From the NCBI RefSeq assembly GCF_016650635.1, contig NZ_JAEKFI010000004.1:1374001-1438000 (forward strand): 64,000 nucleotides of DNA, written 5' to 3'. The notes under the pieces were generated by a model. The model worked only from the letters and a program-made list of their open reading frames with translations, ran no database searches and was not told the origin of the DNA. This DNA comes from Pseudomonas sp. TH43 (lineage in GTDB: Bacteria; Pseudomonadota; Gammaproteobacteria; Pseudomonadales; Pseudomonadaceae). Made by a program: the position numbers and the translations under genes. Positions 1 through 8,024 of this stretch are shown here, piece by piece (position 1 is the stretch's first letter; each line of letters begins with the position of its first letter).

Positions 1-215
1 GCGCCGACCCTTATGTCCAACTGTAGACGCTCGCCGGGCCGATATTGCTCAATCGAAAAATATCCTTGCGCAAATCCCCCGGGGCCAGCGCCGACTATGG
101 ATGACGAGATGAGAAAAAAACGTATCGACCAGTGTCAGCGACAGTCTGGGCAACCCTGTTATTATCCGCGCCAGCGTTTCACGCCTTTTTTCTTCAAGCC
201 GATACGAGCGAATTC
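1..215. other. Upstream region of argH, no gene seen
   Basis: No open frame here looks like a protein. In P. aeruginosa argH is divergent from the algZ/algR pair, so this is probably most of the intergenic spacer, but no algZ start is visible on the minus strand. The argH reading frame is open back to 132 without any family resemblance before 216. Confidence 0.4.
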
Positions 216-1610
216 ATGAGCACTGACAAGACCAATCAGTCCTGGGGCGGCCGCTTCAGTGAACCCGTCGACGCCTTCGTCGCCCGCTTCACCGCCTCCG
301 TCACTTTCGACCAGCGCCTGTATCGCCACGACATCATGGGTTCGATCGCCCACGCCACCATGCTGGCCAAGGTTGGCGTGCTGACCGATGCCGAGCGCGA
401 CAGCATCATTGATGGCCTGAAGACCATTCAGGGCGAAATCGAGGCCGGTCAATTCGACTGGCGCATCGACCTCGAAGACGTGCACATGAACATCGAAGCG
501 CGCCTGACCGATCGCATCGGCGTGACCGGCAAGAAACTCCACACTGGCCGCAGCCGTAACGACCAGGTCGCCACCGACATCCGCCTGTGGCTGCGTGACG
601 AGATCGACCTGATCCTCGCCGAAATCACCCGCCTGCAAAAAGGCCTGCTCGAGCAAGCCGAACGCGAAGCCGGCAGCATCATGCCCGGCTTCACCCACTT
701 GCAGACCGCACAGCCAGTGACCTTCGGGCACCACATGCTGGCCTGGTTCGAAATGCTCAGCCGCGACTACGAGCGTCTGGTCGACTGCCGCAAGCGCACC
801 AACCGCATGCCATTGGGCAGCGCCGCGCTGGCCGGCACTACCTACCCGATCGACCGCGAATTCACCGCACAGCTGTTGAATTTCGACGCAGTGGGCGGCA
901 ACTCGCTGGACAACGTTTCCGATCGCGACTTCGCCATCGAATTCTGCTCGGCTGCTAGCATCGCGATGATGCACCTGTCGCGTTTCTCCGAAGAGCTGGT
1001 GCTATGGACCAGCGCGCAGTTCCAGTTCATCGATCTGCCGGACCGTTTCTGCACCGGCAGCTCGATCATGCCGCAAAAGAAAAACCCCGACGTACCTGAA
1101 CTGGTGCGCGGCAAGACCGGCCGTGTGTTCGGTGCGCTGATGGGCCTGCTGACCTTGATGAAAGGCCAGCCTTTGGCCTACAACAAGGACAACCAGGAAG
1201 ACAAAGAGCCGCTGTTCGATGCCGCCGACACCCTGCGCGACTCGCTGCGCGCCTTTGCCGACATGATCCCGGCGATCAAGCCGAAACACGCGATCATGCG
1301 TGAAGCGGCGTTGCGTGGTTTCTCCACCGCAACCGACCTCGCTGACTACCTGGTACGCCGTGGCCTGCCGTTCCGTGACTGCCACGAAATCGTCGGCCAC
1401 GCAGTGAAGTACGGCGTGGACACTGGCAAGGATCTGGCCGAGATGAGCCTGGAAGAGCTGCGTCAGTTCAGCGATCAGATCGAACAGGACGTGTTCGCCG
1501 TGCTGACCCTGGAAGGCTCGGTGAATGCCCGTGACCATATCGGCGGCACTGCGCCGGCGCAGGTCAAGGCAGCTGTGGTTCGCGGTCAGGCGCTCGTCGC
1601 CGCCCGCTAA
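216..1610 (+). CDS. argH: Argininosuccinate lyase
   Basis: Last step of arginine synthesis: splits argininosuccinate into arginine and fumarate in the cytoplasm. The fumarase/ASL superfamily signature GSSIMPQKKNP starts near residue 281, and the other active-site segments (TGRSRNDQVATD, THLQTAQPVTFGHH) are intact. ATG at 216 gives 464 residues, the usual length, and begins the conserved Ser-Thr-Asp-Lys N-terminus. The frame extends upstream to 132 but that stretch is not family-like. The ribosome-binding site is weak. The gene stands alone and ends just before a REP hairpin. argB, another arginine gene, lies unlinked at the far end of the window. Confidence 0.97.
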   Translation: MSTDKTNQSWGGRFSEPVDAFVARFTASVTFDQRLYRHDIMGSIAHATMLAKVGVLTDAERDSIIDGLKTIQGEIEAGQFDWRIDLEDVHMNIEARLTDRIGVTGKKLHTGRSRNDQVATDIRLWLRDEIDLILAEITRLQKGLLEQAEREAGSIMPGFTHLQTAQPVTFGHHMLAWFEMLSRDYERLVDCRKRTNRMPLGSAALAGTTYPIDREFTAQLLNFDAVGGNSLDNVSDRDFAIEFCSAASIAMMHLSRFSEELVLWTSAQFQFIDLPDRFCTGSSIMPQKKNPDVPELVRGKTGRVFGALMGLLTLMKGQPLAYNKDNQEDKEPLFDAADTLRDSLRAFADMIPAIKPKHAIMREAALRGFSTATDLADYLVRRGLPFRDCHEIVGHAVKYGVDTGKDLAEMSLEELRQFSDQIEQDVFAVLTLEGSVNARDHIGGTAPAQVKAAVVRGQALVAAR

Positions 1611-1627
1611 AAGCAAAAGCCAAAAGC

Positions 1628-1691
1628 ATCGCGAGCAGGCTCACTCCTACATTGGAATACGTTCCCCTGTAGGAGTGAGCCTGCTCGCGAT
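1628..1691. repeat. REP pair (class A), hairpin after argH
   Basis: Two 23-base arms at 1628-1650 and 1669-1691 are perfect inverted copies of the class A repeat (core GAGCAGGCTCACTCCTAC). The arms flank an 18-base loop. It lies between the convergent argH and glutathione transferase genes and could serve as a shared transcription stop, though it has no T tract. Confidence 0.9.
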
Positions 1692-1716
1692 AGCTGCGTT
1701 CAAATCACTACAAAAC

Positions 1717-2376
1717 TCACTTCTTTGCCGCGATCATCGCCAAAAACGCCGGCATCGCTGCTTCCTTATCCGCTGCAACCTTCTGCACATGCGGATTCTG
1801 TTCAAGTCGCTCCAGCAGCGCCTTCGCCTGCGGCATCTCTGCCAGCAAATCAATCCCGAACAGCTTCTGCCCGACCGCACAGGCCAGCGGCACGCTGTAG
1901 AGGAAGTACAAATCGGCAATGGTCAGACTGTCGCCCGCCACGTACGGCGCGAATTTGCCGTGTCTGCCCAGCGCTGCAAAGCCCAGCAGCAACTCGGTTT
2001 TAGTCTTCTCCTTGATCGCGTCCGGCAGGGTCATGCCGAAGAATGCCTCGCCATAACAAGCGCGGCCCGGCAGTTCGATGTACAACTCGATTTCCTTGGC
2101 GATTGCCAGCACCTGCGCCCGCTCGAACGGATCGCTCGGCAGCAGTGGCGTGCCTTGCTGGGTCTGTTCGAGGTACTCGAGGATGATCGCGGTTTCGTTG
2201 ATAAAACCGGCGTCCACGCCCAGCACCGGCACTTTACCGCGCGGGCTGATGGCCAGTGATTCCGGGGTCGACGTCGGGTAGAACGTGACCTCTTCGAACG
2301 GCAGGCCTTTTTCCAGCAGTGCCAGTTTGACCATGTTGTAGTAGTTGCTGACTGAGAATCCGTAGAGCTTGAGCAT
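1717..2376 (-). CDS. Glutathione S-transferase family protein
   Basis: Cytosolic GST-type protein of 219 residues. The N-terminal thioredoxin-fold domain (about 1-78) begins MLKLYGFSVSNYYNMVKLAL, with Ser/Asn at the usual glutathione-activating position and the cis-proline segment GKVPVLG. The all-alpha C-terminal domain follows with the helix motif SLTIADLYFL near residue 150. Both GTG (2379) and ATG (2376) are possible starts; GGAGG lies 7 bases before the ATG and only 4 before the GTG, so ATG is preferred. Substrate unknown. In pseudomonads such single-copy GSTs are detoxification or stress enzymes by inference only. Convergent with argH across a REP hairpin. Confidence 0.9.
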   Translation of the reverse strand: MLKLYGFSVSNYYNMVKLALLEKGLPFEEVTFYPTSTPESLAISPRGKVPVLGVDAGFINETAIILEYLEQTQQGTPLLPSDPFERAQVLAIAKEIELYIELPGRACYGEAFFGMTLPDAIKEKTKTELLLGFAALGRHGKFAPYVAGDSLTIADLYFLYSVPLACAVGQKLFGIDLLAEMPQAKALLERLEQNPHVQKVAADKEAAMPAFLAMIAAKK

Positions 2377-2499
2377 CACATAGCCTCCGGGCCGTGCGGG
2401 GTGGGCAGTGCCTGTTTATAGATCGCCCGGGCGTTTCCCGCCAGCAGCATCACGCCGCTGAATGCGGGTAAACTGGCGCCTTTCCTTGAGGAGCCTGCC

Positions 2500-2790
2500 A
2501 TGAGCGAGCCGACAGACATCGACAATGACAACGACGAAGAAGAGTTCACCGAGGCTACGTTGATCGAAGCCATCGAGAACCAGATCGAAAGCGACAACCC
2601 GCCAGCGGCCAAAGCGATATTCAACAAGCTGACGTTGGTGGGCACTGAGCGTGAAGAGATCCTCAATCTGATGGCCCACGTGCTGGCTTACGAGATTGAT
2701 GCGATGCTCGAAGAAGACCGTCCATTCAATACCGAGTGGTATGAAGCGGCCCTGCGCGCATTGCCAGAGCTGCCGCCCGAAAAGCCGTAA
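2500..2790 (+). CDS. Conserved hypothetical acidic protein
   Basis: A 96-residue acidic protein with an Asp/Glu-rich first 18 residues followed by a predicted helical body. It has no signal peptide, membrane segment or cysteine. The start has a good Shine-Dalgarno (GAGGAG) 7 bases upstream. I do not recognise a named domain; from memory a similar small protein occurs near cyaA in other Pseudomonas. It is divergent from the GST gene (123-base gap) and followed by a REP pair. Function unknown. Confidence 0.8.
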   Translation: MSEPTDIDNDNDEEEFTEATLIEAIENQIESDNPPAAKAIFNKLTLVGTEREEILNLMAHVLAYEIDAMLEEDRPFNTEWYEAALRALPELPPEKP

Positions 2791-2803
2791 CAACACAATC
2801 CCC

Positions 2804-2891
2804 TGTGGGAGCGAGCCTGCTCGCGAATGCGGTGCATCAGCAAAAACACGCTCAATGACACACCGTATTCGCGAGCAGGCTCGCTCCCACA
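2804..2891. repeat. REP pair (class A)
   Basis: Arms at 2804-2828 and 2867-2891 are inverted copies of the class A element (core GTGGGAGCGAGCCTGCTCGC), separated by 38 bases. It follows the small acidic protein gene. Confidence 0.92.
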
Positions 2892-3047
2892 AGGTTTGTT
2901 ACGTATCCGGCCAGCCATCTCACGGAGCCGGACTACACTGGAATCCGCCTCAAGACAAAATCCCTGATCTGAAGCACTGGACATGCCGCACCAGCGGGTT
3001 CACCTTAGGGGCGCTGTCGTCTAATTCCTAGAAAGTCTGGAGTCCTT

Positions 3048-3293
3048 ATGTCGCTTACCCCTGAGCTGGTTGCCGAACTGGAAGTCCTCGCACTCTTTCC
3101 CCTGGACAGTTCCCAGGAAGGTTTGAAAATTCATCAGACCGCTGCCCCGAAACATATTTCTGCCGCCAAACGCCTCTTTGAAAAGGACCTGACCGACCAG
3201 CCAGACGGTGGTTATCTGACCAGCCTCGGTCGTGATGCCGCGCAAAATGTGCAAACCGTGCTGACGATTCTGAGAGAGCAAGAAACCGCCTGA
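3048..3293 (+). CDS. TIGR02647 family protein
   Basis: An 81-residue protein matching, as I remember it, the TIGR02647 family of small gamma-proteobacterial proteins of unknown function. Typical features are MSLTPELVAELEVLALF at the start and a central region ending DGGYLTSLGRDAAQNVQ. It has no cysteines, signal peptide or membrane segment. A Shine-Dalgarno (GGAG) precedes the ATG. It lies just upstream of cyaA (183-base gap), an order I recall as conserved in Pseudomonas, but no functional link is known to me. Confidence 0.85.
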   Translation: MSLTPELVAELEVLALFPLDSSQEGLKIHQTAAPKHISAAKRLFEKDLTDQPDGGYLTSLGRDAAQNVQTVLTILREQETA

Positions 3294-3476
3294 TTCCCCC
3301 CGACTTTGCCCACGGGAACTCCTGCCACGGGATTTCCGCGGGCCTGCCCGGTTGTCCGCGATAGAAATCTGACGTCAAAAAACAAATTCAGCTTAAAAGT
3401 CCCGCTGTGCAGAGGCTAAACTGCCTCACATTCCGAGACCCTCTACGTCCGAGCCCGCGAGCCGGTTTGAGCTGAC

Positions 3477-6320
3477 ATGACGCGCACCCACGAAATCCGC
3501 CCCGACCTGGACGAGGGAATTGACCGCAAGGTTCTCAGCCAGCTGCGCGCGCGATTTCTAAAACTCAATGAAGGCCGCCTCGGCCGCGCCCTCGAAGGTT
3601 TATCGCCCCGCCAACAGAGCGTGCTGACGCTGTTGCCGCTGTTCTTCCACGTCAATCATCCGCTGCTGCCGGGTTACGTCTCGGGCAGTACGCCGGCCGG
3701 TCTGTCGAATTACGATCCCGACACCACTGTGCTCGCCGAAGCCCAGCGCCTGACGCGTTCGTTCTCTTATAAGCCGCGCCACGGCAGCAACCCGCCGCGT
3801 CCGATTCACGGTCTGTTCCTGATGGGCAGCCTCGGCACGCTGGCCCAGGCCGATCAAAGCGACATGGACGTGTGGGTCTGCCACGCGCCGGATCTGAGCG
3901 AGAGCGAACTCGCCGAGCTGAGCAAAAAATGCCAGTTGCTCGAAGTCTGGGCCGCGAGCCAGGGTGCCGAAGCGCATTTCTTCCTGATAGACCCGGTGCG
4001 CTTCGTCAAAGGTGAACGCGACAACCAGCTCAGCTCGGAAAACTGCGGCAGCACCCAGCACTATCTGCTGCTCGACGAGTTTTATCGCACGGCGATCTGG
4101 CTGGCCGGGCGCACGCCGATCTGGTGGCTGGTGCCGGTTTACGAAGAAACCGCCTACGACGGTTACACCCACACCCTGCTGTCGAAGCGCTTTATCCGCG
4201 CTGACGAAACCCTCGATCTCGGCAACCTGGCGACGATTCCGCCGGGGGAATTCATCGGTGCCGGGTTGTGGCAGCTGTTCAAAGGCATCGAGTCGCCCTA
4301 CAAGTCAGTGCTCAAACTGTTGCTGACCGAGGTCTACGCCAGCGAGCATCCGAAGGTGCAGTGCCTGAGCCTGCGCTTCAAAAAAGCCGTGTTCGCCAAT
4401 CAACTGGATCTCGATGAACTGGATCCGTACATGGTCGTGTATCGACGTATTGAGGAATACCTCGTCGCGCGCAACGAGCCGGAGCGTCTGGAGCTGGTGC
4501 GGCGCGCCCTGTATCTGAAGGTAAACCGCAAGCTCACCGGCAACAGCCGCACGCAGAGCTGGCAGCGCTCGCTGCTCGAACGTCTGGCCAGTGAATGGCA
4601 TTGGGATCAGCGGCAACTGGCGTTGCTCGATAGCCGCAGCCAGTGGAAAGTCCGTCAGGTCAGCGCCGAACGCCGCGCGCTGGTCAATGAGCTGAATTAC
4701 AGCTATCGCTTCCTGACCCAGTTCGCCCGCACCGAACAAACCGTCAGCCTGATCAACAAACGCGACCTCAACGTCCTCGGTCGCAGGCTTTATGCAGCGT
4801 TCGAGCGCAAGGCCGACAAGGTCGAGTTCATCAATCCCGGCATCGCCCCGGATCTGGCCGAAGACACCCTGACCCTGGTGCAATCGCGCAACAAAAAGGA
4901 ACCGGGGCAAACCCAGTGGGGCCTGTACAACGGCAGCCTTACCGCGCTGGAGTGGGAACACTTTGCACCGATCAAGCGCAGCCGCGAGCTGCTGGAGTTG
5001 CTGACCTGGAGTCATCGCAACGGCGTGATCGACAACAGCACCCGCCTGGCCCTGCACCCCGGCACCAGCGACCTGAGCGAGTTTGAACTGTTCAACCTTC
5101 TAGGGAGCCTGCAACAGTGCATCGCCCTGCCCTTGCCCACCGTCGCCGAAGAGCCTTTGCTGCGCGCGGCGGTGCCGAGTGAGGTGCTGATGCTGGTCAA
5201 TGTCGGCGTCGATCCGCTCAAGCATCACCGCGACCTGAACATCCTGATGACCACCGAACGCACCGACTCGCTGAGTTACGCCGGCGTGCGTGAAAACCTC
5301 GTGTTGACCCTCGATCAGGTCACGCTCAATAGCTGGAACGAAGTGCTGGTCAACCGCTTCGACGGGCCCCACGCCCTGCTCGACTGTCTGCGCGACTACC
5401 TCAACAACCTGCCGCGCGGGCCGTCGCAACCGTCGCTGAAGGTGCGCTGCTTCTGCCATAACCGCGCACAGTTCATTGCCCGCCGCGTGGAAGAAATCGT
5501 CGACACCGCGCAGAACCTGTTGCTCAGTGATTTGAACCACCGCTACCTGATTCAGGTGCAGCAGCACTATCACGTGCTGGAGTTGGTGCCGGGCCAGGTC
5601 AACCATGTTGCCCTCGCCACCCTGCCCGCGCTGCTCGATTACCTCGGCGAAGAACAGCCGCGCTACAGCCCGCTGCACCTGGATCCGATGGCGCTGGAAG
5701 AGCACGACCTCGCACTGATCCTGCCGATGGGCCAGCCGGAATGTGTTCAGGTGTTCTACCGGATCACCGAGCAGCAGGCCGAGTTGTACGTGCTGGATGA
5801 GTTCAACGCGCTGTGGCAGCAACATTTGCCTTACCACGACGAACAGAGCTTGCTGATACCCCTGCAACGTTTTCTGCAATCGATCCAGTTCCGCCGTGAA
5901 GCGGTGCTGCCGATGGATGCCAGCCCCGAGGTCGGGCCTGAGATTTTGTATTACCAGTTATTGCCTTCGGGCCCGGGACGCGCGCGGCGGGTCGAAGCGC
6001 GACCAGCGCCGCAGACGCCAGTGAACAAACCGTTCTACGACGTGCAGGCGATCGTCGGCAAAGCCGCACCTGGGGAAGTGCAAGTCACCTTGTATTGCAA
6101 TCAGCGGGAATTCAGTGAGTTGGAGCATGGCGACCAATTGTTCAGTGTGGTCGCCCGGGAGATCATCGAGCAGCGCCGTGAATCCGAGCGCTATCGCTGT
6201 TACATCACCGACCTGGACCTGTCGGGCCTGCTCGGTGATGGTCAGAGTTCAAGCAATTTATATCTGCGCTACAAGGCCGACCTGGAGCGCGCCCTGAACG
6301 AGGCGCTCGAACAGGTCTGA
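3477..6320 (+). CDS. cyaA: Class I adenylate cyclase
   Basis: Makes cyclic AMP from ATP in the cytoplasm; in Pseudomonas cAMP acts through Vfr/Crp-type regulators. The 947-residue protein has the class I architecture: an N-terminal catalytic half and a long C-terminal regulatory half. The catalytic signature is GSLGTLAQADQSDMDVWVCH at residues 117-136, with the metal-binding aspartates at 129 and 131. Length fits the Pseudomonas family and exceeds the E. coli enzyme (about 848). It ends only 7 bases before the convergent rnk gene, so there is no room for a terminator between them. ATG at 3477 directly follows a TGA of an unrelated frame; no strong Shine-Dalgarno is visible. Confidence 0.96.
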   Translation: MTRTHEIRPDLDEGIDRKVLSQLRARFLKLNEGRLGRALEGLSPRQQSVLTLLPLFFHVNHPLLPGYVSGSTPAGLSNYDPDTTVLAEAQRLTRSFSYKPRHGSNPPRPIHGLFLMGSLGTLAQADQSDMDVWVCHAPDLSESELAELSKKCQLLEVWAASQGAEAHFFLIDPVRFVKGERDNQLSSENCGSTQHYLLLDEFYRTAIWLAGRTPIWWLVPVYEETAYDGYTHTLLSKRFIRADETLDLGNLATIPPGEFIGAGLWQLFKGIESPYKSVLKLLLTEVYASEHPKVQCLSLRFKKAVFANQLDLDELDPYMVVYRRIEEYLVARNEPERLELVRRALYLKVNRKLTGNSRTQSWQRSLLERLASEWHWDQRQLALLDSRSQWKVRQVSAERRALVNELNYSYRFLTQFARTEQTVSLINKRDLNVLGRRLYAAFERKADKVEFINPGIAPDLAEDTLTLVQSRNKKEPGQTQWGLYNGSLTALEWEHFAPIKRSRELLELLTWSHRNGVIDNSTRLALHPGTSDLSEFELFNLLGSLQQCIALPLPTVAEEPLLRAAVPSEVLMLVNVGVDPLKHHRDLNILMTTERTDSLSYAGVRENLVLTLDQVTLNSWNEVLVNRFDGPHALLDCLRDYLNNLPRGPSQPSLKVRCFCHNRAQFIARRVEEIVDTAQNLLLSDLNHRYLIQVQQHYHVLELVPGQVNHVALATLPALLDYLGEEQPRYSPLHLDPMALEEHDLALILPMGQPECVQVFYRITEQQAELYVLDEFNALWQQHLPYHDEQSLLIPLQRFLQSIQFRREAVLPMDASPEVGPEILYYQLLPSGPGRARRVEARPAPQTPVNKPFYDVQAIVGKAAPGEVQVTLYCNQREFSELEHGDQLFSVVAREIIEQRRESERYRCYITDLDLSGLLGDGQSSSNLYLRYKADLERALNEALEQV

Positions 6321-6327
6321 AACGAGG

Positions 6328-6738
6328 TTACTCGGGGAATGCGCCACCGTTGGCGGGCTGCGATTCGACTTCGAGCAAAGTCAGCTTGAGGGTCTTGCCA
6401 CCGGGTGCCGGCCAGTCAATGTGTTGACCGACTTTCAGGCCCAGCAGTGCGCTGCCTACCGGCGCGAGGATCGAGATCTTGCCTTCGTCGGCATTGGCGT
6501 CTTTCGGATAGACCAACGTCAGGTGATAGTCCTTGCCACTGCCTTCTTCGCGGCAATGCACACGGGAATTCATGGTCACGACATCGGCGGGCACTTCATC
6601 GTGGGCGACCAGTGTATCGGCGCGATCCAGTTCGGTTTGCAGCGCGATCACGCCCGGCAGCGTGTCATCCAGGCTGTCGATCAGGCGCTCCAGACGTTGC
6701 ACGTCCAGACGGGTAAGAGTGATGGAAGGTGCGGTCAT
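6328..6738 (-). CDS. rnk: Nucleoside diphosphate kinase regulator Rnk
   Basis: Rnk is a GreA-like protein that binds the RNA polymerase secondary channel; it was first described as a regulator of nucleoside diphosphate kinase and alginate production. The 136-residue protein has a helical N-terminal part (residues 1-50) and a GreA/GreB-type C-terminal domain with the typical ISILAPVGSALLGLKVGQ segment and a WPAPGG loop. The start at 6738 (MTAPSITLTRLDVQRLE) is preferred over an in-frame upstream codon at 6768 because AAAGGAG sits 11 bases before it and the length then fits the family. It is convergent with cyaA. Confidence 0.93.
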   Translation of the reverse strand: MTAPSITLTRLDVQRLERLIDSLDDTLPGVIALQTELDRADTLVAHDEVPADVVTMNSRVHCREEGSGKDYHLTLVYPKDANADEGKISILAPVGSALLGLKVGQHIDWPAPGGKTLKLTLLEVESQPANGGAFPE

Positions 6739-6767
6739 GATCCGGGCAGACTCCTTTCTTCTGCACA

Positions 6768-6805
6768 CAAAAAAAGCAAAACCCCGCCAAAAAAGGCGGG
6801 GTTTT
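6768..6805 (-). terminator. Rho-independent terminator after the DUF1289 gene
   Basis: Read on the minus strand: an 11-bp stem (AAAACCCCGCC / GGCGGGGTTTT) with a T6 loop, followed by a T-rich run of 7. It sits between the cyaY-DUF1289 pair and rnk, so it should end the former transcript. The outer A/T pairs make it partly bidirectional. Confidence 0.9.
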
Positions 6806-6892
6806 CACCAGGCCTCGATGGGTTGAGGCGTGTTCGGACACTATCACAGCTCAAAAAATATACAAGCCACCCACCCCATGCTCCCTCTGCAA

Positions 6893-6962
6893 GAGCTACC
6901 GCAGGCTGCGATCTTTTGATCCTGAATCTTTAAAAGCAAAAGATCGCAGCCTGCGGCAGCTC
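6893..6962. repeat. REP pair (class B) overlapping the DUF1289 stop
   Basis: Arms at 6893-6917 and 6938-6962 are inverted copies of the class B repeat (core GCAGGCTGCGATCTTTTG), with 20 bases between. The repeat continues to CTCCTACA at 6961-6967, and the CTA at 6963-6965 is the DUF1289 stop codon read on the minus strand. Confidence 0.9.
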
Positions 6963-7184
6963 CTACACTGAGGAATTGCGACGGTCTGTGGCTTGGGCGC
7001 AGATGACCCGGCGGCGCTGGTCGTCTGCCGAACGCCATTCACGAATGTCTTCGACATGCCGGAAGCAGCCCAGGCAAACCTTCTGCTCATCCAGCCGGCA
7101 CACGCCGCTGCACGGTGATGGCACCGCCGGGCTGATGTTGCTGTATAGCGGCTTGGGTGGCCGGACAGGAGCGGTGTCAGTCAC
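6963..7184 (-). CDS. DUF1289 domain-containing protein
   Basis: Small cysteine protein of 73 residues. DUF1289 proteins carry one short cysteine motif, here SPCSGVCRLDEQKVCLGCFR, with four cysteines likely to bind a metal; function is unknown. I chose the GTG at 7184, five bases after the cyaY stop codon, because the frame upstream overlaps cyaY and is not family-like. The Shine-Dalgarno is poor, so translation is probably coupled to cyaY. The TAG stop lies inside a class B REP element, so the C-terminal residues (TDRRNSSV) may vary between strains. Confidence 0.85.
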   Translation of the reverse strand: MTDTAPVRPPKPLYSNISPAVPSPCSGVCRLDEQKVCLGCFRHVEDIREWRSADDQRRRVICAQATDRRNSSV

Positions 7185-7188
7185 GGAA

Positions 7189-7521
7189 TCACAGACCTTC
7201 GAAATCGAATTCGGCGCCGGCCTGCTGCTTGACGATGCGCTCGAGCATTTCGCCCAGTTGCTCTTCGCTCTTGTCGCACATCCAGCGTTCGCTTTCTTCG
7301 TCGTAGTCAAAGTGGAACCCACCGGATACCGCCGCCAGCCACAGCTGACGCAGCGGCTCCTGACGGCTGAAGATCAGCTGCGAGCCGTTTTCGAACTTGA
7401 CAGTCAGCACACCGGCCGAACTTTCCAGATCGATATCCAGGTCACTTTCATCAAAGATGTCTTCCAGTTTTTCCTGGGTTTCATCGACCAGATCGTGGAA
7501 ACGGGCTTCGGACAAACTCAT
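7189..7521 (-). CDS. cyaY: Iron donor protein CyaY (bacterial frataxin)
   Basis: Frataxin homologue of 110 residues that binds iron and modulates iron-sulfur cluster assembly on IscS/IscU. The acidic first helix (SEARFHDLVDETQEKLEDIFDE style, rich in Asp/Glu) is the iron-binding ridge, followed by the beta sheet with NGSQLIFSRQEPLRQLW and GGFHFDY, both diagnostic. Length is normal. It is the first gene of a two-gene minus-strand unit with the DUF1289 gene and is divergent from lptM, an arrangement (cyaA/cyaY/lptM/dapF neighbourhood) conserved across gamma-proteobacteria. Confidence 0.95.
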   Translation of the reverse strand: MSLSEARFHDLVDETQEKLEDIFDESDLDIDLESSAGVLTVKFENGSQLIFSRQEPLRQLWLAAVSGGFHFDYDEESERWMCDKSEEQLGEMLERIVKQQAGAEFDFEGL

Positions 7522-7622
7522 TGCGGCAACCTCAAAAAATGTCTGATCAGGCTCAAGCGCCGAAAGATACGGACGCGCCCCGCTGATTGCAAAGAATAAC
7601 GACCAAGCACCCTCACCACCCT

Positions 7623-7716
7623 TTGTAGGAGCAAAGCTTGCTCGCGAAAGCGGTCAATCATTCAACAATGATGCTGACTGATACAACGCTTTCGCGAGCA
7701 AGCTCTGCTCCTACAA
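7623..7716. repeat. REP pair (class A variant) between cyaY and lptM
   Basis: Arms at 7623-7652 and 7687-7716, about 30 bases each, form an inverted pair with core GCTTGCTCGCGAAAGCG. The divergent cyaY and lptM genes flank it, so any promoters must lie outside or within the element. Nothing coding is seen in the 317-base gap. Confidence 0.9.
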
Positions 7717-7838
7717 GGGATTGCGGCGGTTCGGGCAGCTTTGGGCAAGCCCCGCCGGACGGGAACCCCCTCGCATAGGCAAGCTGCCGGGTGGCCGGTA
7801 TACTCCGGCGCAATTAACGCATTTTCAAGGATTTCGCC

Positions 7839-8015
7839 ATGAAGCGCCTGATCTCTTCCCTTGCTGCGCTCGTCGCGGTTGCCTGCCTCGTTTCGGCCTG
7901 CGGTCAAAAAGGCCCGCTGTACCTGCCCGACGACGACCAGGACCCGGCCGAGCAAGCCAAATCGTCGCAACAACAGCCTGCCTCCAAGGCACACAAGCAC
8001 GACGTTTACCAATAA
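7839..8015 (+). CDS. lptM: LPS translocon maturation lipoprotein LptM (YifL)
   Basis: A 58-residue lipoprotein. LptM/YifL in E. coli binds the LptD-LptE translocon and helps its disulfide maturation. The protein has a charged start (MKRLIS), a hydrophobic stretch and a lipobox LVSAC with Cys21 as the lipidated residue, immediately followed by the family hallmark GQKGPLYLP. The tail is polar and disordered-looking. AAGG lies 8 bases before the ATG. It is 9 bases upstream of lysA and probably co-transcribed with lysA-dapF-yigA-xerC-yigB. Confidence 0.93.
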   Translation: MKRLISSLAALVAVACLVSACGQKGPLYLPDDDQDPAEQAKSSQQQPASKAHKHDVYQ

Positions 8016-8024
8016 GGGATCGCC